NCBI RefSeq assembly: GCF_002205165.1
Contig: NZ_NIVS01000058.1
Span: 62,001-126,000, forward strand
Source of the DNA: Stenotrophomonas maltophilia
Lineage (GTDB): Bacteria > Pseudomonadota > Gammaproteobacteria > Xanthomonadales > Xanthomonadaceae
Direction of reading: 5' to 3'
Length of the DNA stretch: 64,000 nt
In this document: positions 56,429 to 64,000 of the stretch, piece by piece
Layout: the number at the start of each line of letters is the position of its first letter
Numbering within the stretch: the stretch's first letter is position 1
Notes under the pieces: model-generated
Told to the model about the DNA's origin: nothing
What the model saw: the letters and a program-made list of their open reading frames with translations, nothing else
The model's database searches: none
Translations under genes and position numbers: made by a program

Positions 56429-57697
56429 ATGGTCGAGGAGAAGGCTGGGCAGCAGTTGGACATAGACGCTACCTTGAAGGAACTAGTTGATAAGTTTCCA
56501 CAGGAGGCTACTGGTCTAATCAGTTCCTTCAATGGACGAAACCAAAAGTCGATTAGAGCGTTAAGGTCAAAGGATTCACGCCAGACTCTCAAGGGGGCGT
56601 ACTCATTCGAGACGGACAGCAGCCTGCCATTCATTCGTTCAATTCGGGTGTACGGGCCAGCCGCTGACGTGGCCAAGGAATACCAACTGACAGCATTCCT
56701 TTCGGACGGGACTGAGCGTAGATCCGTAAAGTTCTACGGTTCAAGGGCGGGCACATACGCTTACGCACCGATCTACAAGGCGATCTCTGGATTTGAACTT
56801 GTTCCCAAGGGAAAGCGCAGCTCAGTTGAAGTAAGTAAGATTGAGGCTACAGGGCATCATTTCTCAGCCCTAGAGAAGGCGGGAGAAGATCTTCGGAAGA
56901 TCCTAGAGGCGAAAGATAGTATCGAGGCCTACAGTCAGCAAGTGAAAGAAGAAGTTGCGGCTCTGTTGGCGAAAAAGTCAGATCTAACTGATGAAATATC
57001 CAGGCTGTCGGTCGAGCATGATGAAGCTGCTTCTGAATCGGTAACTGTCGCCGAGGAATTGAGTAAGGTCAAAGCTGAGATTTCTCTAGAAGCAGCATCG
57101 AGAGAAAAACTGAATTCCGAGAATCGAACGTCTCAGAATTCGTTAGCTCAACTTGAAGTCAAGATCAAAAGTATTAATACTGAAGTGAGTAAAAAGGATC
57201 TTGAGTTGCGCCAGTTGACGGATAAACGTCGACTTATATCAGATGAGTTCAGCTCCTTCGTGGATGAAGGGCGAGTACAGGCAAGAGTCTATGGTTGGAT
57301 TTCCATTGTCCCCGCGATGATGGCGGCCGTCGCCCTTGGCTTCTTGCTATATGGAGGCTGGACGTTTGCAAAGCTCATTGTTGCAACGCCCACTCAAGCA
57401 TACGCGTACTTCATTCAGCGGCTTCCTTACACTGCTGCCACGGTAGCGATTGTGGGTATGCTTCTTGAACTGTTGCGACAGATAGTAAAAAAGGTAATGA
57501 AGATTCATGAGGATCGACTGGCGCTCGCTAGATTGTTGGTGATTGCACGAGATGCCACATACGCATCAGCTGCAGATCTTGAGATGAGCGAGGAACAAAT
57601 CTTCGCCGAACGAATGAAGGTTAAGATGGTTTTGCTGAAGGCCCACTTGGGAATCCAGAACAGCCCCAGTAACACATTTAGCGAAGCAGCTGATTGA
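56429..57697 (+). CDS. Membrane-anchored coiled-coil protein of unknown function (low G+C)
   Basis: Protein of 422 residues from the ATG preceded by AAGGGAG. The N-terminal 150 residues form a possible globular beta-rich domain (SLPFIRSIRVYGPAADVAKEY). Residues about 165-280 are a long coiled coil rich in Lys, Glu, Ser and Leu. Two membrane helices follow at about 288-312 and 335-355. The last 70 residues are cytosolic and helical. Base composition is far less G+C-rich than in flanking genes, and codons such as AGA, ATA and TTA are frequent, so horizontal acquisition is likely. The family is not recognised. Confidence 0.8.
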   Translation: MVEEKAGQQLDIDATLKELVDKFPQEATGLISSFNGRNQKSIRALRSKDSRQTLKGAYSFETDSSLPFIRSIRVYGPAADVAKEYQLTAFLSDGTERRSVKFYGSRAGTYAYAPIYKAISGFELVPKGKRSSVEVSKIEATGHHFSALEKAGEDLRKILEAKDSIEAYSQQVKEEVAALLAKKSDLTDEISRLSVEHDEAASESVTVAEELSKVKAEISLEAASREKLNSENRTSQNSLAQLEVKIKSINTEVSKKDLELRQLTDKRRLISDEFSSFVDEGRVQARVYGWISIVPAMMAAVALGFLLYGGWTFAKLIVATPTQAYAYFIQRLPYTAATVAIVGMLLELLRQIVKKVMKIHEDRLALARLLVIARDATYASAADLEMSEEQIFAERMKVKMVLLKAHLGIQNSPSNTFSEAAD

Positions 57698-57771
57698 TCC
57701 GAAGGTCCGTTTTACTTGTCGTTCCCAGCCCATGTGACGTGGGAGACCCCGGTAAGCTATCGCGCTGAGGG
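57698..57771. other. spacer before the cupin remnant
   Basis: No gene seen. With the following remnant and the bases to 58188 it makes up a gap of about 490 bases without an intact gene. Confidence 0.5.
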
Positions 57772-58092
57772 CACGAGCGCGAAATCGTCGTTGCCCGGCC
57801 TGGCTCGGCCCCAAGTCGGTGCCGAGCCGATTACTGCCTATCTGTTCTTCTCCGCAGAGACCTGCTCTGGTGCTGCGCGAGCTTGGGCTGCACAAATGTG
57901 CGCGCTTCGAGTGCATCCACGGCACAAAGACGAAGTCTAGTGCTTCGTACGCGGGCAGGGTGGCTATGTGCTGGATGGGAAGCAGTACGACGTTGTAACA
58001 GGCGATGTCCTCTGACTCGAACTGGCAGCGCCCATGCCCTGAAGCAGGTAGGGGCGCAAAACCTGATGGTGCCGTTGCCTACCTGCGGTAGT
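57772..58092 (+). pseudogene. decayed copy of the cupin domain of the SGNH-cupin gene
   Basis: Base-level similarity to 55099-55422 over its whole length. The run from CACGAGCGCGA to the cupin end is recognisable, and one stretch around 57968-57993 is near-identical (CTGGATGGGAAGCAGTACGA). Reading frames are broken by indels and stops: an in-frame piece reads GGYVLDGKQYDVVTGDVL and then stops. There is no start or SGNH part. It is a dead duplicate on the distal side of the low-G+C gene. Confidence 0.85.
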
Positions 58093-58188
58093 GCACCAAG
58101 GAACCACGACGTTCGTAAGTCACTGTATTCAAACGTCGGCCTGTGGTGAAGAATTGGGACGGCGCTCAGTGCTCACGGAGAACGTTGC
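58093..58188. other. spacer after the cupin remnant
   Basis: No gene, hairpin or repeat recognised between the cupin remnant and the converging gene end at 58189. Confidence 0.4.
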
Positions 58189-58974
58189 CTAGACGCTTCT
58201 CTGAATCACGCTCTCAACAAGATAGCGTTTTACTCGGCTGGAATTCTGGGAGGTCAAAGCCCGCCCTCTGATCTCGACAGTGCCGTCATGACCAAGGTTG
58301 TTCTGGTGCAAGGACCAAGTAATGAGCGATCTTTGATGCGTGTCCAGATCCCCAAGAATCTGAAAGGAGACGACTCGACGGTCCTCCTGGCTGTACATCT
58401 TTCCCCACATGCTGATGGTGTTGTATCTGGTCACATGGCCAAGAATCGGAACGTTTAGTGGCGAAATAACGGGCTGAAGACTGTTGATCGTGGTGCTGTT
58501 GAGCTCCACTAACACTTCGCCACGAGGTCTGGTTACGGTTAGCGTCATCTCCGGGGCTTGCGAAATGGGTCTGTGTGCTTCAAGTAGCGCCGTCTCAAGT
58601 GCGGCGGGAAGCTCACCCATTGTCGGCTCAATTCGACTTTGAAGAGTCCTCGACTGCGGTTCAGCTAGTTCGTTCCCAATTGCCTCATTGAAGGCATACT
58701 TGATGAAATCGTACACCAAGCCGGAGGATATGGTGCCCCCCAGAAAGATGCTCAGCTCATATACAAAGCTGCCGGCGCGAGGGGGGCTTATGAAGACAAC
58801 GGCTCCCTGTGCCGAATCCCCTCTAGTCTTTACTTCCTCATTGAGAAGTGCGTGCAGCGTAATGTTCATGGCGCGAGCTATTCCCTCTAGCGCGCGTGCA
58901 CCGTCATATGCATTGAGTGCATGTTCGTCAGCAGTCCCATGCTCATACACGAATTTGATTCTAAGCTTGGACAT
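58189..58974 (-). CDS. Unrecognised 261-residue protein in the accessory patch
   Basis: Protein of 261 residues starting MSKLRIKFVYEHGTADEHA, with no signal peptide. A moderately hydrophobic Gly-rich stretch near residues 68-95 (PPRAGSFVYELSIFLGGTIS) could be a single membrane-contacting segment. The C-terminal half is beta-rich (ISPLNVPILGHVTRYNTISMW). AGGGG lies 8 bases before the ATG. Composition is lower in G+C than the genome around it. It converges on the coiled-coil gene across the cupin remnant. No family can be named. Confidence 0.75.
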   Translation of the reverse strand: MSKLRIKFVYEHGTADEHALNAYDGARALEGIARAMNITLHALLNEEVKTRGDSAQGAVVFISPPRAGSFVYELSIFLGGTISSGLVYDFIKYAFNEAIGNELAEPQSRTLQSRIEPTMGELPAALETALLEAHRPISQAPEMTLTVTRPRGEVLVELNSTTINSLQPVISPLNVPILGHVTRYNTISMWGKMYSQEDRRVVSFQILGDLDTHQRSLITWSLHQNNLGHDGTVEIRGRALTSQNSSRVKRYLVESVIQRSV

Positions 58975-59517
58975 CCGTATCCCCTAGTGAGTAAGTGCCT
59001 TAATACTGCATCTATACTAATCTAATGGTACGGCTGCATGTTGATGGTTAGAATTTTAAGTCTTAGCTTGCGCGCTCTAGTTATGTCGCGGTGTGGAGGC
59101 CTGTCAGGTGCTGGTGTGCAGCAAGTCGGCCTACTTCGGGGCGCTCAATCAGATACAGGTGAGGGTGGACTGGGGATCGCGGATCGAGATGCTATGCAAT
59201 GTCATCGTGGAGTCCGTCCACCGTGCCATCGCCATCGCGGGCGAAATGCAGGCGTTGAAGCCAGCATGGCACCAGACGGTCAGCGGCTGCCGATCAGACG
59301 CGGTCGCGCGTCGATTGCTCCTGCAGGACGGGTACCCGACGGTATCGGTCGCCTAGGTTGCGGCCCTACTGGATGTGCTCCAGCGCTCCGGGCTGACCGG
59401 CATCTACGCGCCACAGCAGGGAAATTAAAGGAGCTGGGGCGCACCTATCACGCGCACGCGGTCCTGCAACGGCTCAATCAACTGCCAACATCCCTTCCTG
59501 ATCGCCTGCGCTGAGCC
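58975..59517. other. 543-base stretch without an intact gene
   Basis: The first 60 bases are A+T-rich and probably hold the promoter of the 58974 gene. From about 59090 the composition becomes genome-like and short open segments occur on the plus strand (59093-59356 and the tail to 59514), broken by stops and frame changes, such as LQRLNQLPTSLPDRLR at the end. This looks like decayed coding sequence of unknown origin. Confidence 0.5.
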
Positions 59518-59600
59518 CTCGCCTCACACATCCCCGCCGTCCGCCCAACCCTCACCCGTACCCGCCTGGAACACGCGGTCCTCCGCCTGCACCTCACCGG
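59518..59600. repeat. direct repeat, intact phhA-side copy
   Basis: Partner of 56247-56329 (77 of 83 bases identical). It includes the phhA stop codon and last codons. The two copies, 3.27 kb apart, bracket the low-G+C genes. Confidence 0.8.
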
Positions 59601-60420
59601 CCGGCAGATGCTCCTTGGCCTCCAGCGCAGCATAGATCGGGGTGAAGTCCGGTGCGGTCGCCTCCATCAACTGCTCGAAGCTGTCGATCACGAAGTAGGT
59701 CTTCTGGAAGGTGTCGATCCGGTAGCGGGTGCGCATGATCCGCTCCAGATCGAAACCGATCCTGTTCGGCGCGGCCGATTCCAGCGAGTACAGCGACTCG
59801 CCCTTGGACGACACGATGCCGGCGCCGTAGATGCGCAGGCCCTCGTCGGTGTTGATCAGCCCGAATTCCACCGTGTACCAGTACAGGCGGGTGAGGTGCT
59901 GCAGTGCCTCCGGGCCGATTGCATGCGCCTTGACGCCGCCGCGGCCGTAAGCGGCCATGTAATCGGCGAACACCGGGTTCATCAGCAGCGGCACGTGCCC
60001 GAACAGGTCATGGAACATGTCCGGCTCGGCGATGTAGTCGATCTGGTCCGGGCGGCGGATCCACCAGGTCACCGGGAAGCGGCGGTTGGCCAGGTGATCG
60101 AAGAAATCGAGCTCCGGCAGCAGGCCTTCCACCCCGACCAGGGTCCAGCCGGTGGCGGCGCCCAGCACTTCGTTGAGCTGGTCGAAGCGCGGGATCATGT
60201 GCGCGCTCATGCCCATCTCGTCCTGCGCGTGCAGGAACTCCTTGCTGGCCCGGCCGACCAGCAGCTCGCGCTGGCGCTGGAACAGGGTGCTCCAGGTGGC
60301 GTGGTCGTCAGCGGTGTAGCTGTCCCAGGGCTGTTCCACGATGGCAGTGGTGTAGACCGGCACGTATCCCTTGTCGGTCTGCTGGTGTTCGACGCGGCGG
60401 GGGGCGGTGGCGGTTTCCAT
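59524..60420 (-). CDS. phhA: Phenylalanine 4-monooxygenase
   Basis: Tetrahydropterin-dependent iron enzyme that converts phenylalanine to tyrosine. 298 residues from the ATG giving METATAPRRVEH, chosen because AGGAG lies 8 bases upstream; an in-frame ATG at 60444 lacks such a site. Iron ligands are the two His in MFHDLFGHVPLL near residues 132-137 and the Glu in WYTVEFGLI. It is a single-domain bacterial enzyme without the regulatory ACT domain. A divergent Lrp/AsnC gene probably regulates it. Confidence 0.96.
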   Translation of the reverse strand: METATAPRRVEHQQTDKGYVPVYTTAIVEQPWDSYTADDHATWSTLFQRQRELLVGRASKEFLHAQDEMGMSAHMIPRFDQLNEVLGAATGWTLVGVEGLLPELDFFDHLANRRFPVTWWIRRPDQIDYIAEPDMFHDLFGHVPLLMNPVFADYMAAYGRGGVKAHAIGPEALQHLTRLYWYTVEFGLINTDEGLRIYGAGIVSSKGESLYSLESAAPNRIGFDLERIMRTRYRIDTFQKTYFVIDSFEQLMEATAPDFTPIYAALEAKEHLPAGEVQAEDRVFQAGTGEGWADGGDV

Positions 60421-60508
60421 CGTGGTGGTCTCCTGGGAAGTCATCTGTCGATGCTAGGGCAGGGCGCGCGCAAGAGGTTTGCAAAGTTGCGCGGATATGG
60501 CCTGTTGG

Positions 60509-60523
60509 CGCAATATCATTGCG
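60509..60523. promoter_or_regulatory. palindrome in the phhA-lrp intergenic region
   Basis: CGCAAT-ATC-ATTGCG, a perfect 6-3-6 inverted repeat with an A+T centre, in the 127-base divergent gap, 25 bases before the regulator start. It is the size and shape of an Lrp/AsnC-type site. Confidence 0.55.
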
Positions 60524-60547
60524 TCCATCTCATGTTGCGGGGCAGCA

Positions 60548-61030
60548 ATGACCGGAGACGCCCAGTTCGACCGCACGGATCTGCGCTTGCTGGCTGAAAT
60601 CCAGCAACACGGGCGTGCCACCAACGCCGAGCTCGCCGCCCGGGTGAATCTGTCCCCGTCGGCCTGCCTGCGGCGGGTCCAGCGGCTGGAAAGCGAGGGC
60701 GTGATCGCCGGGTATGGGGCCCGGCTTGAACCGCGTCAGATCGGCCTGGGCCTGCAGGCCTTCGTCCGCGTGCAGCTGGAGAAACACGACCAGCACGCCA
60801 TCGGCGTGTTCGCCGACAGCGTCGTGGAGTGGGATGAGGTGGTGGCCTGCCACGCGCTCACCGGCGACATGGACTACCTGTTGCACATCTATGTGCGCGA
60901 CCTGGCGCACTTCTCCAGCTTCCTGCTCGACAAGCTGCTCAATGCCGCCGGCGTGGCCGACGTCAATTCCAGTTTCGTGCTGCGCACGGTCAAGGAATTC
61001 CGCGCGCTGCCGTTGTCGCAGCTCGAATGA
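60548..61030 (+). CDS. Lrp/AsnC family transcriptional regulator
   Basis: Regulator of 160 residues from the ATG giving MTGDAQFDRTDLRLL. The N-terminal HTH lies in NAELAARVNLSPSACLRRVQRLESEGVI and the C-terminal RAM/ACT-like ligand domain in VVACHALTGDMDYLLHIYV. Divergent pairing with phhA is common in Gram-negative bacteria and suggests control of phenylalanine/tyrosine catabolism. The ligand is probably an aromatic amino acid. Confidence 0.93.
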   Translation: MTGDAQFDRTDLRLLAEIQQHGRATNAELAARVNLSPSACLRRVQRLESEGVIAGYGARLEPRQIGLGLQAFVRVQLEKHDQHAIGVFADSVVEWDEVVACHALTGDMDYLLHIYVRDLAHFSSFLLDKLLNAAGVADVNSSFVLRTVKEFRALPLSQLE

Positions 61031-61055
61031 CGCAGATCGCCCTCGCGATCGCATG

Positions 61056-61124
61056 GTAGAGCCGACCGTTGGTCGGCTTCGTGGAGACCCGAGCCAGGAG
61101 CAGCCGACCAACGGTCGGCTCTAC
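61056..61124. repeat. SMAG REP doublet (two inverted GTAG hairpins)
   Basis: GTAGAGCCGACC-GTT-GGTCGGC at 61056 and its mirror GCCGACC-AAC-GGTCGGCTCTAC ending at 61124, separated by about 20 bases. It fills the gap between the convergent ends of the Lrp-type and patatin genes and matches the single copy at 9436-9460. Confidence 0.9.
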
Positions 61125-61137
61125 CGGTGGCGGGGCT

Positions 61138-62136
61138 TCAGCCCTCGCACTTTTCCTTGCGCCCCATCAGCCGGCCTACGCGTGATGGCTCATCGCACTT
61201 GGGCGCGGCCGGCGGCGGGGCCAGCGCGGCGGCACGCGCCTTCTGCAGTTGCTGGACCTTGGCGCGGATCTGCGGCATCGCCGCCATCGCGGCCTTCTCG
61301 CCTTCCAGGATCGCGTTGTTGCGCTGGCCGAAATCGGCCGCACCGATGTCCAGCACCTTGGGCCGGATGATCACGTCCGCGCGCGCCAGTTCCTGCTCGC
61401 CCAGGCGCTGGCCCATGATCGAGATCGACTGGTTGACGATGCCGAGCATGCCGGTCGGCGCCTTGCCGCTGGCCTTGCTGGAGATGTCCACGGCGATCAC
61501 GATGTCCGCGCCGAGCTGGCGCGCCGCGTCGACCGGCACCGGACTGACCACGCCACCGTCGATGTAGTTGTACTTGCCGATCTTCACCGGCTCGAACACG
61601 CCGGGGATGCTGCTGGAGGCGCGCACCGCCTGGCCGACGTTGCCGCGCACGAACACGGTGCGCTCGCCGGTTTCCAGTTGGGTGGCGACCGCAGCGAAGG
61701 GCTTGCTCAGCTTTTCGGCGGGGCGGTTGTCGACCTGCGCGTTGACGTAGTCCTGCAGCTTCTGGCCCTGGACCAGGCCGCCGGAGAACAGGCGCACGTC
61801 GCGGATGCTGGCTTCATCCAGGGCGACCGCCTTGGACTGCATCTGGAACGCGTCCATGCCGCTGGCATACAGCGCGCCGACCACGCTGCCGGCGCTGGTG
61901 CCGGACACCACCACCGGTTCGAAGCCGTTGGCCTCCAGCATTTTGATCACGCCGATATGGGCGAAGCCCTTGGCCGCGCCGCCGCCGAGCGCGATGCCGA
62001 TCTTGACCGGCTTGGCCGGGGTCACCGGGATCGCCGCCGGCGGGGGAGTCGGGCGCACGGGATCACCGCCGCAGCCGGCCAGCAGGCCGAGCAGGGCAAC
62101 GGACAGCGTCAGGCGGGTACGGCGCAGTAAGGTCAT
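61138..62136 (-). CDS. Patatin-like phospholipase, lipoprotein (RssA/NTE type)
   Basis: Probable envelope lipid acyl hydrolase of 332 residues from the ATG giving MTLLRRTRLTLS, with lipobox LLAGC. The patatin elements are complete: oxyanion loop GGGAAKGFAHIG, nucleophile GTSAGS near residue 80 and catalytic DGG in YIDGGVVSPVPV near 190. The C-terminus is Pro/Ala-rich and ends in a basic Cys-containing stretch. An in-frame ATG at 62163 is an alternative start. The natural substrate is unknown. Confidence 0.9.
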   Translation of the reverse strand: MTLLRRTRLTLSVALLGLLAGCGGDPVRPTPPPAAIPVTPAKPVKIGIALGGGAAKGFAHIGVIKMLEANGFEPVVVSGTSAGSVVGALYASGMDAFQMQSKAVALDEASIRDVRLFSGGLVQGQKLQDYVNAQVDNRPAEKLSKPFAAVATQLETGERTVFVRGNVGQAVRASSSIPGVFEPVKIGKYNYIDGGVVSPVPVDAARQLGADIVIAVDISSKASGKAPTGMLGIVNQSISIMGQRLGEQELARADVIIRPKVLDIGAADFGQRNNAILEGEKAAMAAMPQIRAKVQQLQKARAAALAPPPAAPKCDEPSRVGRLMGRKEKCEG

Positions 62137-62308
62137 CGGCGTGGCAACGTGAATGGGCATCAAGGGCCGCCAGCATACCGAAGCGTTGTCGGGACCGGCA
62201 GGACAGCAGGGCAGGGCATTCAGGCCATGACCGGGGATGTCGGGCCGCGACCGCCGTCACAACGCGCGGGCCCGGGAGGAGGTAATGAATAGCGGTTGTT
62301 TGCGGCTC

Positions 62309-62326
62309 TGTTGCTGTACTGCAACA
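62309..62326. promoter_or_regulatory. palindrome upstream of the last TonB receptor
   Basis: TGTTGC-TGTACT-GCAACA, a perfect 6-6-6 inverted repeat, 50 bases before the receptor start. Candidate operator; the regulator is unknown. The 240-base gap around it otherwise shows nothing clear. Confidence 0.35.
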
Positions 62327-62376
62327 ATTGTCTGGTAGCGCCGGTCCACCACCCCTCCCAACACAGCCTAAACGCC

Positions 62377-64000
62377 ATGTTCCCGAACCGCACTGCCCAC
62401 GGCCGTTTCCCGTCCGTGCACCCGCTCGTTGTCGCGCTTGCCGCCCTGCTGCCATTGACGGCCGCAGCCCAGGACGCCCCCGCCACCAAGGATCCGGTCG
62501 CCCTCGATACGCTGCAGGTCACGGCGCAACGCCGCGTCGAAAACGCCAAGGACGTGCCGGTCTCGATCTCGGCCATCCAGGGTGAAAAGCTCGACGTGCT
62601 CGGTTCGGCCGGCGATGACATCCGCTTCCTGTCGGCGCGTGTGCCCAGCCTGAACATCGAATCGTCCTACGGCCGTGCCTTCCCGCGTTTCTACATCCGC
62701 GGCCTAGGCAACACCGATTTCGACCTCAATGCCTCGCAGCCGGTGTCGCTGGTGTATGACGATGTGGTGCAGGAAAGCCCGCTGCTGAAGGGCTTCCCGC
62801 TGTTTGACCTGGCCGGTGTGGAAGTGCTGCGCGGCCCGCAGGGCACCCTGTTCGGCCGCAACACCCCGGCCGGCGTGGTTAAGTTCGATTCGGCGCGTCC
62901 CTCGCAGGACGCTGACGGCTACATCAAGGTCGCCTACGGCAGCTACAACACCTGGAACACGCAGGGCGCCTACGGTGGCCCGCTGACCGATCGCTGGTCG
63001 GCGCGCGTCTCCGCGCTGTACCAGCGCCGCGACGACTGGGTCACCAACACCCGCCAGGGCGCGCCGGCGCAGGGCTTCGAAGGCTATGACGAAGCCGCCG
63101 CCCGCGTGCAGTTCCTGTACGAAGGCGACGACGTCGAAGCGCTGTTCAACCTGCACAAGCGTAAGCTCAACGGCACCGCGCGCCTGTTCCGCGCCAACAT
63201 CATCAAGCCGGGCACCAACCAGCTGGTCGAGAACTTCGACCGCGATGACGTCTCCACCGATGGCCAGAACTTCTCCGACCTGGAAACCTGGGGCGGCAGC
63301 GCGCGCCTGAAGTGGGACCTGGGCCGCGTGACCCTGCACTCGATCACCGGTTACGAGACCGCCGAATCGCTCAACCACGGTGACATCGACGGCGGTTACG
63401 GTGCCAGCTTCCTGGGCGCCGGCAACTACGGCCCGGGCAACATCCCGTTCGCCTCCGAATCGGCCGATGGCCTGCCGCACCACCGCCAGTGGACCCAGGA
63501 ATTCCGCGTGGAATCCAATGAGTGGGGCCGCTTCGACTGGCAGGCCGGCGTCTTCTACTTCGATGAAGACGTCACCATCGACAGCTTCAACTACGACTCG
63601 CTGACCCCGGGCAATCCGCAGACCGGTCACGCCGTGCAGCAGCAGCGCAACAAGGCGTGGGCGGCCTTCGCCTCCGGCGATTTCGACGTGACCGAGCGCT
63701 TCAAGCTGCGCGGTGGCGTGCGCTACACGCAGGACAAGAAAGACTTCAGCGCCAGCGTGCTGCAGGCCGTGCCGTTCGGCACCGCGGTCAGCGGCCCGTA
63801 CATCGCCAAGACCGACGTCAACGACGTCAGCTGGGACCTCAGCGGCGTCTACCAGATCACCGACAACCTCAACGCGTATGCCCGCGTGGCCAAGGGCTTC
63901 CGTGCACCGTCGATCCAGGGTCGCCTGGCCTTCGGTGGCGTTTCGCAGGCGGATTCGGAGAAGGTGATTTCGTATGAAGCCGGCATCAAGGCCGACCTGT
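62377..64000 (+). CDS. TonB-dependent receptor, 3' truncated by window
   Basis: The first 541 codons of an outer-membrane receptor. Signal peptide (HPLVVALAALLPLTAAAQ), TonB-box-like LDTLQVTAQRR, then a plug of the FyuA/pesticin-receptor type (VPVSISAIQGEKL, FYIRGLGNTDFDLNASQPV, GVEVLRGPQGTLFGRNTPAG). The barrel is open to the last base. An iron-siderophore or vitamin substrate is typical of this group, but many members import other molecules. The start ATG at 62377 has no strong ribosome-binding site. Confidence 0.9.
   Translation, partial: MFPNRTAHGRFPSVHPLVVALAALLPLTAAAQDAPATKDPVALDTLQVTAQRRVENAKDVPVSISAIQGEKLDVLGSAGDDIRFLSARVPSLNIESSYGRAFPRFYIRGLGNTDFDLNASQPVSLVYDDVVQESPLLKGFPLFDLAGVEVLRGPQGTLFGRNTPAGVVKFDSARPSQDADGYIKVAYGSYNTWNTQGAYGGPLTDRWSARVSALYQRRDDWVTNTRQGAPAQGFEGYDEAAARVQFLYEGDDVEALFNLHKRKLNGTARLFRANIIKPGTNQLVENFDRDDVSTDGQNFSDLETWGGSARLKWDLGRVTLHSITGYETAESLNHGDIDGGYGASFLGAGNYGPGNIPFASESADGLPHHRQWTQEFRVESNEWGRFDWQAGVFYFDEDVTIDSFNYDSLTPGNPQTGHAVQQQRNKAWAAFASGDFDVTERFKLRGGVRYTQDKKDFSASVLQAVPFGTAVSGPYIAKTDVNDVSWDLSGVYQITDNLNAYARVAKGFRAPSIQGRLAFGGVSQADSEKVISYEAGIKADL

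Noticed and set aside
56247..59600. Prophage or integrative element with att sites
   Set aside because: No integrase, no tRNA target and no phage or conjugation genes are seen. The repeats are imperfect and one is a coding remnant, so only a generic insertion with flank duplication is claimed.
62331..62345. GTAG half-element before the last receptor
   Set aside because: GTAGCGCCGG is present but no paired arm follows, so it is not listed as a repeat.

Overview
The window is high-G+C gammaproteobacterial DNA. Gene content and order point to the Xanthomonadaceae, most likely Stenotrophomonas or a close relative. It opens inside the 3' end of gyrB and continues with a CPBP protease, an M48 lipoprotein protease, a TPR protein and tonB-exbB-exbD-exbD, the order familiar from Xanthomonas chromosomes just downstream of dnaA-dnaN-recF-gyrB. 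It is therefore probably close to oriC. GTAG-tipped hairpins of the SMAG type, typical of Stenotrophomonas, occur at several gene ends. No tRNA, rRNA, CRISPR array or intact insertion sequence was seen.

Positions 1-27300 are mostly conserved chromosome: gyrB, envelope proteases, the TonB energy-transduction operon (closed by a clear intrinsic terminator at 6773-6803), cardiolipin synthase, pdxJ, a radical SAM protein, fructose-1,6-bisphosphatase, an aromatic aminotransferase, a TonB-dependent receptor, and a two-component NHEJ pair (ku-ligD). Next come an aldehyde dehydrogenase, a zinc alcohol dehydrogenase and a DUF779 protein, facing a sigma-54 activator of the AcoR type. A -24/-12 promoter and an upstream TGTCGCA palindrome are visible between them.

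Positions 27300-55430 form a pectin/uronate utilisation region. It encodes two large TonB-dependent receptors, a 1272-residue secreted LamG protein, three secreted esterases in an overlapping operon, a FAH-family enzyme, a three-gene TRAP transporter, a PL10 pectate lyase, a GH43 enzyme, a LacI-type regulator, KduI, KduD, KdgK and Eda, plus a second SGNH esterase fused to a cupin. Together these can cut, de-esterify, import and convert oligogalacturonides through DKI, KDG and KDPG to pyruvate and glyceraldehyde 3-phosphate. Five copies of a TGACACCG-containing site sit in front of kdgK-eda, both receptors, the esterase/FAH-TRAP divergent promoter and kduI-kduD. They probably define the regulon of the LacI-type protein. 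A PhzF-like gene and a cysteine-dioxygenase-like gene are interposed.

Positions 55430-59520 are an accessory patch with visibly lower G+C. It carries a DUF2442-DUF4375 fusion, a membrane-anchored coiled-coil protein, an unrecognised 261-residue protein, and two decayed duplications: a remnant of the cupin domain of the upstream esterase-cupin gene, and a remnant of the 3' end of phhA. The arrangement suggests an insertion that duplicated its flanks. After it come phhA with a divergent Lrp/AsnC regulator, a SMAG doublet, a patatin-like lipoprotein and the start of another TonB-dependent receptor that runs off the window.
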